Assembly (NCBI GenBank): GCA_963971225.1
Contig: OZ020267.1
Span: forward strand, 95,035,648 to 95,099,647
Direction: 5' to 3'
Length of the DNA stretch: 64,000 nucleotides
Source of the DNA: Melieria omissa
Lineage: Eukaryota; Arthropoda; Insecta; Diptera; Ulidiidae
Below are positions 39,001 to 46,708 of the stretch, in pieces (within the stretch, counting starts at the first letter, position 1; each line of letters starts with the position of its first letter). The notes below the pieces were generated by a model that searched no databases, was not told where the DNA came from, and worked only from the letters and a program-made list of their open reading frames with translations. A program made the translations under genes and the position numbers.

Positions 39001-39810
39001 CACCAATCCCGGCTTGGGTTTTCGTCCGCTAAGCGAAGAAACGGAACGCGGCTCTGTGATACAGTTCGATACCAAGAAACCGGAAGAGGGCAACTACTGG
39101 AAGGAGCTCTTGGACGAATTCCTGGAACGTAAGTGAATCGTCACGATGTACCAGAAAGTTTTAAGCGAACTAAGAAAATTTATCCATAATGTTTGCAGAA
39201 TACAAAGGCACCGGAAAGCGTGAGAAATTCTGCAGTTTCAACCAGACCCACAACCCACACGATGTCTGCGTCGTGGACATCAACACTTTCGGCCCCTGCT
39301 CGCCACAGCAGGATTACGGCTACAAGAACGGCCGTCCATGCGTGTTTCTGAAACTGAACAAGATCTTCAAGTGGGAGCCAGACTACTACGACAATGTGCA
39401 GCAGCTGCCCGACGATATGCCCGAAGATCTCAAAGAGCATATTACCAACACCACCGAGGTGGAGGTGAGTACTAAGCAATACTAAAAATTAACAACAACT
39501 TTTGAATTAAACTTTAAACTCTCACTTTCAGCGCCAGCAAATTTGGTTGTCGTGCAATGGCCAACATTCCGTGGACAAGGAAAATATAGGCGAGATTAAG
39601 TTCTATCCATCGCGTGGCTTCCCCGCCTACTACTATCCGTTCCTGAATCAGCCCGGCTACCTCAGCCCGCTGATCGCTGTCCAGTTCGAGAAGCTCATTA
39701 CCAACCAAATGGTGAACGTCGAGTGTCGCGCCTGGGCCAAGAACATCATCTACAGCGGCAACATGAACGCCCGAACCGGGTCCGTGACCTTCCAGCTGTT
39801 CATCGACTAG
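17953..39810 (+). CDS. nrv1: Nervana 1, Na+/K+-ATPase beta subunit
   Basis: Four coding exons (17953-18082, 38871-39128, 39199-39464, 39532-39810) join in frame to 310 residues. The cytoplasmic tail (1-44) carries EFQFPQP and EGTYFGRTPKSW. One membrane helix follows (about 45-69, FFFYSIYYIVLAGLF). The ectodomain has six cysteines (141, 153, 163, 177, 226, 283), N-glycosylation sites at 144 (NQT) and 213 (NTT), FPAYYYPFLN, and the end GSVTFQLFID. This is the glycoprotein partner of the Na+/K+-ATPase alpha subunit at the plasma membrane. Tail, ERQQIW block and length fit Drosophila Nrv1. It lies head-to-tail behind nrv2, the expected ancestral tandem. The 20.8-kb first intron makes it far larger than nrv2. 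Nothing suggests decay. Confidence 0.95.
19624..19725. mobile_element. Truncated piggyBac-like MITE, relative of the nrv2 intron copy
   Basis: Starts with TTAA followed by CCCTTTCGAC. About 100 bases match the reverse complement of 7700-7795, including the block AATCATGAAACACTT and GAAGTGTGCACAC. The far end and its TTAA are not recognisable, so this copy looks truncated or strongly diverged. Confidence 0.6.
19951..20374 (+). mobile_element. tRNA-derived SINE, full length with target duplication
   Basis: The SINE spans 19964-20361 (398 bp) and is bounded by a 13-bp direct repeat TACCCCATTCCTC (19951-19963 and 20362-20374), the mark of LINE-driven insertion. The head is tRNA-like: a box A-like stretch GATAGTCAAGCGGGTAGCGC and a perfect box B GGTTCGATTCC. 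The body is unrelated to tRNA, and the tail consists of CCTAA repeats instead of poly(A). A related 3' end lies at 23691. The tRNA part does not fold into a clean cloverleaf with an obvious anticodon, so I do not call a functional tRNA gene. Confidence 0.8.
20366..21020. repeat. Degenerate tandem repeat, period about 279 bp
   Basis: Blocks recur in the same order: CCCCATTC..GTCGAAGGG (20364 and about 20618), GCCACGCC..GTCCAA (20452) matching GCCACGCC..ATCCAA (20731), then AAATGACAC, GCTTTCCGACTT, and GGTTGTATGGG followed by GCCACGCCC. The copies are clearly alike but diverged. The SINE at 19964 inserted at the left edge of this array; further weak copies may reach 21370. Similar minus-strand open frames in both copies are explained by the repeat. 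Confidence 0.65.
21395..21412. repeat. ATG trinucleotide microsatellite
   Basis: Six ATG units in a row, by direct reading. Confidence 0.8.
23691..23775 (+). repeat. SINE 3'-end fragment
   Basis: TGGTATCACAATGGGC is shared with the 3' part of the SINE at 19964 (about 20289-20304). Here it is followed by a CCTAC repeat tail where the full copy has CCTAA. Only the 3' end is present, as with a 5'-truncated insertion. Confidence 0.55.
24481..24975. mobile_element. Pogo/Tc1-like element remnant
   Basis: Begins CAGTCAAACTTCTTTATAGC directly after TATA, which resembles the ends of pogo-type elements. A loose inverted counterpart GAAGTTCGTTATAGGAAAGC lies at about 24956-24975. No transposase frame is seen, and the right boundary is uncertain. 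Confidence 0.4.
32175..32262 (-). repeat. tRNA-like sequence, possible SINE head
   Basis: On the minus strand a box B-like GGTTCGATTCCCC lies about 50 bases after a weaker box A-like GTTGCTCAGACA. The arms do not pair as a proper cloverleaf and no body or tail was identified. A tRNA-derived repeat remnant is more likely than a tRNA gene. Confidence 0.35.
32328..32569. mobile_element. TA-flanked MITE (Tc1/mariner-pogo type)
   Basis: The element spans 32330-32567 (238 bp) and is flanked by TA at 32328-32329 and 32568-32569. The 24-bp inverted ends begin CAGTGGTGTCTGG (left) and CAGTCGTGTCTGG (right, read inward), with two mismatches overall. GTTCACTATA motifs recur inside both arms. No coding capacity. 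Confidence 0.72.
33682..34202. mobile_element. TTAA-flanked element, possible piggyBac-type MITE
   Basis: The sequence 33686-34198 (513 bp) lies between TTAA at 33682-33685 and 34199-34202. It starts CCCATTTCC and ends AAAATGGG, so only about seven terminal bases are inverted. It contains the palindromes TTGCGTATACGCAA and TGGCGCCA. The short inverted ends make this weaker than the 7378 copy. Confidence 0.45.
36636..37675. mobile_element. Non-autonomous Mutator-like element (MULE)
   Basis: The element spans 36645-37666 (1022 bp). It is bounded by inverted arms of about 70 bases that begin CAAGATTCATTGAAT on both sides and share GCGCCTTCCG, GAGAAAAT and ACCGCACCAGTGACGTCA. It is flanked by a perfect 9-bp direct repeat AGTGTTTAC (36636-36644 and 37667-37675). 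A 9-bp target duplication with long inverted ends is typical of the Mutator superfamily. The interior has no transposase. It lies about 1.2 kb upstream of the nrv1 exon 2 acceptor. Confidence 0.75.
38871..39128 (+). CDS. nrv1: nrv1 coding exon 2
   Basis: Encodes residues 44-129: the membrane helix, the IGTNPGLGFRPL block and the stalk to DEFLE. In nrv2 this region is split by an intron at the G of TNPG; here it is continuous. Acceptor TTTTTTGCAG, donor GTAAGT, phase 1. Confidence 0.94.
39199..39464 (+). CDS. nrv1: nrv1 coding exon 3
   Basis: Encodes residues 130-218 with four disulfide cysteines (141, 153, 163, 177), [13 protein letters not shown] and both glycosylation sites. Acceptor GTTTGCAG, donor GTGAGT in phase 0, same position as the exon 4/5 junction of nrv2. 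Confidence 0.94.
39532..39810 (+). CDS. nrv1: nrv1 coding exon 4 (C-terminus)
   Basis: Encodes residues 219-310: RQQIWLSCNG, YYYPFLNQPGYLSPL, VECRAWAKNI and the terminal GSVTFQLFID, then TAG. It corresponds to two exons in nrv2. Confidence 0.94.
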   Translation, partial: RQQIWLSCNGQHSVDKENIGEIKFYPSRGFPAYYYPFLNQPGYLSPLIAVQFEKLITNQMVNVECRAWAKNIIYSGNMNARTGSVTFQLFID

Positions 39811-40785
39811 AAGCGTGCGGGCTGCTGCCCCAATCCCATATCGCCCATTGCAACGCGCCCATTGCAAAAGTCCCGTATCCGTTCCACAGCCACGACACTC
39901 ACAACGCCACGCCGATCGAACCATGGTCGTGGCCGAGCTGAGGCGGCAGAGCGACGGGGAGGAGGCTAGAAAAGAACACGGCAAAAGCAGACAGCAGAGA
40001 ACTAAGGGAACTTTAAATAGCGAATTAAGTAAATTGAGCAGCGTTCATTTTGCGTGGCAAATCGCAATCGTTAGCTAGTAGTTTAAGTTGAATAGAGTTT
40101 GATGAGATAGGAACAAAATACACCAACCAGCCGCTCGTTGGCCACACGTCGAAGAGAGCATAGTGGAAATAAATTTACATGAATGAAAGGAAGAAACATT
40201 TCAAAATATTCTAAATATCCAATTGTACAATTTGCGCATATTTTTTATAGCAACGTGAAACACAATGCAAGTCGAAAAAATCAATCTCGTAAAGTGCCCA
40301 ATGCCTCTGTAAATATTTATTGTACGATTACGAAGTGTACCAGCTGAACCAAGGCGCCTACCGTTGTCCACTGCTAAGCAATGACGACCGTTTCTTTTAA
40401 CTCTTAAATCATTGTTTTAGTTAACTCTAATTTGTACGTAGCCGCACCGTGTTACGTTGTCATTTAGTTAAGTCAAATATTGTATATGTACGAGTATTTA
40501 TGTATGTAAAGATTATTCAATACCTTGTTTTTGTTTTTATTGTTCGCAAAAAGGTTTTATTTCACTTCTCTTGTTTGATTTTAGTTCATATTATTTTATT
40601 GCTGTATCGCTGCATTGAAGTCGAAAGCAAAAAATTAATGAAAAACAATGTTGCTGTCGAGTTATTTGGCTTTAAACGAATGCTTCCGCCCATAAGCCAT
40701 GTGAGTATACAACAGGTGAGGTGTGCGATATTCCACACTCGAAAAAAATCGCGAGTCTTGTTAGTATGTATTTTCATATTGTGAC
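39811..40785 (+). other. Probable 3' untranslated region of nrv1
   Basis: Non-coding sequence after the stop. An AATAAA poly(A) signal lies at 40168-40173. The DNA beyond is AT-rich and leads into the LINE fragment at about 40790. No other gene is seen. Confidence 0.55.
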
Positions 40786-40789
40786 AGGA

Positions 40790-42350
40790 TAATGTAATGT
40801 AATGATAATGGGTAGGGACAATGCCCTTGCGCACTGCAACCTAGTAGGTTTATTGTGCCCCTTGAATCATCTGGTGTTTTATGTGCTCAAGTATTGAATC
40901 AGACCTTTCTGCGATATTTGCATCAGGTCCTCATCACCGAGAATATGTTTCCCTAGAAACTTTGCACGTCTGTGTGCCAGGGCTGGGCAGTTTATGATAA
41001 CGTGTTCCATTGTTTCGTCGACCTCATTGCAGTATCTGCATGTTTTGTCGTTGACCAAGCCTAGTTTGTGGAGATGGTAGTTACAAGAATAGTGGACGGT
41101 TAGGGCGCCACATAGGATTTTGAGTTGTCTTCTGCTAAGAAGTATAGCAGATGTAGCTCGTTTTGTGTTAAAGTTTAGGAATCTTTTAGAGTGTCGTAGT
41201 CCCACAATATTGTTCCAGTATTTTTGTTTTTGTTTCTTAATCTTGTGGATGTCCTGTTTTAGGTCGGTTTTACCGAATCCAAACATCGGGCCCGGCCCTA
41301 TGAATGGGCTTTCTGCACCATTTTTTGCTTGTATGTCTGCCCTTTCGTTGCCATCATGGCCCTCATGCCCGGGAATCCAGACGAGCACAACCCTAGGGCG
41401 TTGAGTTCCTCGTGGCATTCAAGCAGGATTTTTGATGTGTAGGAGTAGCTGTCAAGGGCTTTTAGAACTGACAGGCTATCCGAAAGTATAGTGAACCTTG
41501 TTCCTTGAGCGTGCGTTTTAGCAATTGTTCGAACTGTCTCATATATTGCATAGAGTTCAGCTTGAAATATTGAGGTATTGTAGCTCATCGGAAGGGCTAA
41601 GTTGACCCCAGGGCCCACAACTCCAGCTCCTACACCACAAGGTGTTTTAGAGCCATCGGTGTACCATTTCTGAGAGTCCTCTTTTAACCATTTTGGGTTG
41701 TTGTCCCACTGTTCCCTAGTCGGAAAGTCAATTATATATTTCCTTGTTGGGCTGAGATGGGGTTTCATGAGGTCAAGATAAGATGATTTGTAGAGGGTAT
41801 CTTCTATTTGTTTTAGAATTGCCAAGTGACCCGTTAGGTTACCCTGTTTAAGTAGGTTATGCCTATATAGCGCGAGTGCACTTGCGATTGCTTCCTTTTG
41901 GATGGCTATATGGAGCGGTGTTAGGTCGAGTAAGGCCTCCATGCCGGCAGTTGGGGTTGTTTTCATTGCTCCCGTAATGCTAAGACATGCAAACCTTTGA
42001 ACTCTGTTTAATCTTTTTATTGTTGTGCTCTGGTTGGTTTTACCCCACCACACTAGAGCACGGGTCTTACCATCTGTGTGTACGCCCAGGATGTCATACG
42101 GGGTGAAAAGCCCCAAGATTTATCCAGTAATTGCTTGATGGTCCACAGCGATTTCGTTACTTTTTTAAGGAGTGTATTTAAATGCGGTTCCCCAGTTGAG
42201 TTTCTGATCTAGGGTAACTCCTAGATTTTTGACCTCAGCCTTAACGGGTACAGTTATATTGTTTATTTTTAGTGTTGGAAGATTGAGCTTCCGTTTTCTT
42301 GTAAATGGAACGATGGTAGTCTTACTGGGGTTAATTGATAGCCCCTTGGC
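40790..42350 (-). mobile_element. 5'-truncated LINE with RNase H (I/LOA-like)
   Basis: Read on the minus strand, it starts inside the reverse transcriptase (GLSINPSKT, then VKNLGVTLDQKLNW). It continues through the post-RT region (LNRVQRFACLSITGAMKTTPTAG) into an RNase H domain with YTDGSK, FQAELYAI and SDSLSVLKAL. After a frameshift near 41400 it resumes with WIPGHEGHDGNERAD and a tail CRYCNEVDETMEHVIINCP. Frames change again near 42120-42165, where the usual sequence before VWW is altered. The 3' end is near 40790 with ATTAC repeats. RT plus RNase H in this order fits the I/LOA group. Dead copy. Confidence 0.75.
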
Positions 42351-42541
42351 TGGATAACAATGATAAAGAATCATAGCACGAAAAACTTGTGCTTTCATGT
42401 ACGAGTATTTCACAATTCTCCACGTTCTGCCTACAACAATTTCAAAGATCTTTAAAAACCAGTTGTCAATTCATTGCTTCCAATCTGTCTAAGAGCTGTT
42501 GCTTATTGCTAATATATGTAGGAATGGGACAACGTGGACAG

Positions 42542-42712
42542 ACGAACGGTGACGCGGCAACTCGGACAGGAACTGCTAGAATAGCACAAAACGAACGGAC
42601 GAACGGTGACGCGGCAACTCGGACAGGAACTGCTAGAATAGCACAAAACGGACGGACAAACAGTGACGCGGAAACCCGGACTAAAACTGCTATAATAGCG
42701 AAAACCGGACGG
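42542..42712 (+). repeat. 57-bp tandem repeats in the 5' LTR
   Basis: Three consecutive 57-bp units starting ACGAACGGTGACGCGG; the third is more diverged. They are also present in the 3' LTR (50777-50947), where they are read as protein. Confidence 0.85.
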
Positions 42713-43399
42713 ACAAAAGTAACGCGGACGGGCAGACAATACTGAACGACGGAGAAAAAGGAAGACGACCGCGCACGAAGCAAGACATTCGTACATCGTT
42801 CCCGCATACGTACCTACCTCAGTTCCATTTTTATATAATTAGTTAACTGATAACACTGTGCGACAACTTTAGGGTCATGGAATCTAACCCGGAACCGACC
42901 AAGACTAATCAATAGTACTCTTATAGAGTAACAAAACCCTAGCTGGGTTTTCCAAAGTTAGTTGCCTTTTACAAGTTACAGCCGTGTAAAGTTTGTGTGT
43001 ATTAGGGTTTTTTCAACCAGTTTTTTCCTTATAAGTCTTAAGATATTCAAAATTTTGAATAGCTGTCTTCAGCAAACTTGCTGCTAATTCTTAGATGAAC
43101 AAATTCTCTGAACACTGTGTAACAAAATTATTACACCTTATCGAAACTTTGGGGGTCAATGTTAAAAAAATCGACTTTTTTTGATTGTAATAGAAAAAAA
43201 ACGTGTTTTTTATTCTATTAATATTAATGCAAAATCGCATTTGTGTTGCCAAAAATAAAAAAAACATATGCTTTACCCTCTGACTTCACAAAGAGATGTT
43301 TTTTTTGCAAAATAAAGTGAAAAAATGTTCAAGTCTAAATTTGAAATTTTATTGTACTTACACATATTTTAGTCTGTTCGTTTTCTCATAAAAATTCTC

Positions 43400-43995
43400 C
43401 GGTTACGTTTGCTGACTACACCAACAATTTCGATGTACGGGCCAGAAACGACCTTTATCTGTACGCTGAGACATCGTTTCAACGTGGAATGCATGGGCGC
43501 CAGTGTTCAAAAGGGTTGCCCGGGGGAATACCCGGACTGATGGCAGCAAGCTGCTCATCTCCACTGAGCAATTACCGAAAAAGTATCGGTAAAATAACAC
43601 CACACATGCCACGTTTCGACGATGTTCTAAGGAGTCAATAGAGCTGGATGCCCTACTGTCCCCTATAAGTTTAATCGCACGGTTTTGCACCCGGTCCAGG
43701 AGCTCCAAATGGGTTTTTGAAGCCCCTGCCCATAGGTGCGAGTTAAACTCCATTTTAGGTCGGATATAGGTAGTGTAAATAATGCGGAGATCAGACGGAG
43801 TGAAATATTTTTTGCACCGCTTTAGGAAGCCGATGCACTTGCTGCTTCTTTCGACACGCCAAAAATATGATCGTTCCAACGAAGATCGTTCTTAATGGAC
43901 ATTCCCAGAACATCAAGAGCTGCCGATTCCGCAATACTCACACCACCCATAACCAGGGACGTGGGGAGACTCGTTTGTGGGATAACAGGCAACAT
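43400..43995 (-). pseudogene. Non-LTR retrotransposon fragment (end of reverse transcriptase)
   Basis: The minus strand encodes the region after the RT catalytic core: GFLKRCKKYFTPSDLRIIY, IRPKMEFNSHLWAGAS, LLDRVQNRAIKLIGD and LEHRRNVACVVLFYRYF. Upstream of this frame, near 43990, an ANRVNFNPRK-like stretch continues the same domain in another frame. The pattern is typical of jockey/CR1-type LINEs. It is carried inside the foldback element and has frameshifts. Confidence 0.65.
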
Positions 43996-44060
43996 TGGTT
44001 CTTGCGAGGATTAAAATTTACCCTGTTCGCTTGACCCCACTTGGAGATTGTTTGCTATTT

Positions 44061-44616
44061 ACAGCCCTATTCTGGCACTACCGTAACAATTGTTACCCCC
44101 CGTAACAATTGAATTGAATTTGATTGTTTTCGTATTCTGGAAAAATGGTGACAAGAAGAAAGTTCAAACAATTCACCACTCGAGGTGAAAGCTTTTTTTC
44201 TATCAAAACAGCTGTTTTTTGTATTTTTTCTGTCAAACTGTAAAAAAATAAACAAACAAAAAAAGGCAAATGCAGAAAATCTGGCGAAGCAAGTCTTTTT
44301 TTTGGAGTTTCTTCACAATGTATGTATATATTCTTTTAGTTTCTAGAGTTCCTAAGTTTAAGCGCACGACACGTCGCGACGCAGGAGCAGCTGAAGCATT
44401 TTTTTTTCAGTTTCTCAAGGCGCATTTGAATACGAAATTTGAATTTTATAATTTTTGTATGCTTGTCACCTGCTCCTACGGAGGTAACAAATTTCGAAAC
44501 AATTGTCACCTTTTGAGCTTTTGAATTTGCTCCAGAATACCAAAAAGTGACAATTGTTACCAAGTATTCAATTGTTACCGAGGTGACTATTGTTTCGGTT
44601 GCCAGAATAGGGCTGT
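44061..44616. mobile_element. Small TIR element nested in the foldback element
   Basis: A 556-bp stretch bounded by the 17-bp inverted ends ACAGCCCTATTCTGGCA (left, and right read inward). Subterminal TAACAATTG motifs recur several times on both sides, and CCAGAATAC/GTATTCTGG repeats the end motif further in. I find no target duplication, so the exact ends or family are open. No transposase. Confidence 0.6.
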
Positions 44617-45400
44617 GAGTGTGTCATTCATACTGCGCCGTTCTCTCTCAATCTTTTCATACGCTGTACTGAACTCTTATAGATTTCAGAACGATATTTG
44701 CCCAAAAATCCATTAATAACTTTTTTATCGATTGCCATGCTTTCAATTCATAACCAACTGACACCAGATCAAATTTCTCTGTTTTCATTCATTTCCGTAT
44801 ATCTGGACCATTAACAACTCCAGGTATAAAAGACACCACAAAACTTTTTAAATAGACTAAAGTATGTGTACAATAAAATTTCAAATTTAGATTTGAACAT
44901 TTTTTCACTTTAGTTTGCAAAAAAACATCACTTTGTGAAGTTAGAGGGTAAAGCATATGTTTTTTTTATTTTTAGCAACACAAATGCGATTTTGCATTAA
45001 TATTAATAGAATAAAAAACACGTTTTTTTTCTATTACAATCAAAAAAAGTCGATTTTTTTAACATTGACCCCCAAAGTTTCGATAAGGTGTAATAATTTT
45101 GTTACACAGTGTTCAGAGAATTTGTTCATCTAAGAATTAGCAGCAAGTTTGCTGAAGACAGCTATTCAAAATTTTGAATATCTTAAGACTTATAAGGAAA
45201 AAACTGGTTGAAAAAACCCTAATACACACAAACTTTACACGGTTGTAACTTGTAAAAGGCAACTAACTTTGGAAAACCCAGCTAGGGTTTTGTTACTCTA
45301 TAAGAGTACTATTGATTAGTCTTGGTCGGTTCCGGGTTAGAAAAAGCTGTCGCACAGTGTAATATTGAATAAAACTATGAATAAAATAAAAACCACAAAT

Positions 45401-45415
45401 TGGTGTCAGAAGTGG
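45401..45415 (+). other. Primer-binding site of the gypsy element
   Basis: TGGTGTCAGAAGTGG lies three bases after the 5' LTR end. It is complementary to a tRNA 3' end of the form CCACTTCTGACACCA, which fits a fly tRNA-Leu; the tRNA identity is from memory. Confidence 0.7.
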
Positions 45416-46708
45416 CAGTGACGAAAGCAGCAGCACACCAAGACGTAGGCGCACTTGCGCAGATGCGACCGCGCGCGTAACGAAACGAAACGCAAAAAAT
45501 GTTGTTATTTCGAATATAAAGAGCAAAGTGTGTGTGTTAAAACAAGCCAGACAAAATGTTAAGGAAACAACTCACTACAAATCATTTTCATATTCGTATT
45601 CTTATTAAAACATAATTGCAAACTGGAAGTGTGACTGGCTTAAAATCAGAAAACTGCAAATAAAGAACGATTTCGATTTCAATCTCATATTCCTACGTAC
45701 CGAAATTCGTTCAAGTACATAGTTTAAAGAAAATGTTAACTTTTACAACTAAAACATAGTTGAAGAAGGAAGTGCGAGTGACGTGCCGGAGATTACGCGC
45801 ACCTTTTCGGCGGTTTCGCTATCGCAGATAGGAGACGGGGAAGTACATATTGATACCGATGCTGGACTGAGCGGCAGCGTGCGCAGTGTAAATAAGAAGC
45901 AAAATTTCATGGAAATTAAGAAAACGAATTTGGCAAAACTAAAAATGAAAACGAACAGTGCACGCATTGCAGAGAATTACAGAAACAGCAACAAAAAATA
46001 CTAAAAATTGCAACCAAAAGTACAGTAGTATACAAAAGCTACCAAACGAAAAGTGACGCGTATCACACGCGCTAACGGTGAACGCAAAGTAACGGTTGGT
46101 AAAGAAATAAAAAGAAACCAAACAAAAGTACAGTACGAGGAAAAAGCATTACCTAACGGTAAAGTGAAAAAAAAGCCTGACGCAATGAAGAAGTGAACGA
46201 AGAAAATACAAGCCGAAACTACCAACAAGTGGAAAGGGGAAAACGAGAAGAGCGCAGAGTAACGTGACAACAGGAAAAACCGGAGAAACACAACGAGCGG
46301 AAACGAAGTAAAACGAAGTAGCACAGAATACATCAGCGAAGCAGCACAGCAGATTCAAAGTAGCCGCGCAGAATCAAAGTCGGCAACAAATAAGGGTGAA
46401 AGACTTAAATCCAACGCAAGTAAGATTAGAGCAACAAAATATAAATGAAAAAAGGGAAGGAAAAAGAGTCGTAGGTTGGAAATATTAGTATAGTAGTGAA
46501 CAGTAATTTTGCATTTGTATACGTAAGATCATAAAACACTGTAATTACCAATATTGTCTTGTAATATTAATTGCATTCATGTTATAAAACATTGTAATTA
46601 TCATATACTGAAACACTACCTTGTAATATCGAAACTCATTATACACAATTTATATAAGATTACAAATAACAACATTGTAATAACATTGTAACAACAACAA
46701 CATTACAA
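45416..46708 (+). other. Leader of the gypsy element
   Basis: A long non-coding leader of about 1.3 kb between the primer site and the gag start. It is purine-rich with repeated ACGAAGTA/AACGAAG-like words. A 73-codon open frame at 45783-46004 has no recognisable domain and is probably chance. Confidence 0.5.

Larger units (their letters stand above)
42851..45362. mobile_element. Foldback element copy 1 (CACTGTGCGACA ends)
   Basis: The element spans 42854-45359 (2506 bp) and is flanked by TAA (42851-42853 and 45360-45362). Comparison with the intact 3' LTR proves the insertion, because there the site reads GATAATATTG with one TAA. It begins CACTGTGCGACA and ends TGTCGCACAGTG. The arms are inverted over roughly 510-525 bp (42854 to about 43378 and about 44850 to 45359). 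Between them lie a LINE fragment and a smaller TIR element. No transposase is present. The TWA target fits PIF/Harbinger; the CACTG start would also suit CACTA-type elements. Superfamily undecided. Confidence 0.82.
42517..45397 (+). repeat. 5' LTR of the gypsy element, in two pieces
   Basis: LTR sequence is at 42517-42853 and 45363-45397, together 372 bp, matching 50752-51123. The foldback element 42854-45359 lies between them, with a duplicated TAA. The split falls near the 3' end of the LTR, so element transcription across it would include the palindrome. Confidence 0.85.

Noticed and set aside
42389..42745. 118-codon frame over the 5' LTR
   Set aside because: It is the LTR copy of the polyprotein tail and has no gene upstream of it here.
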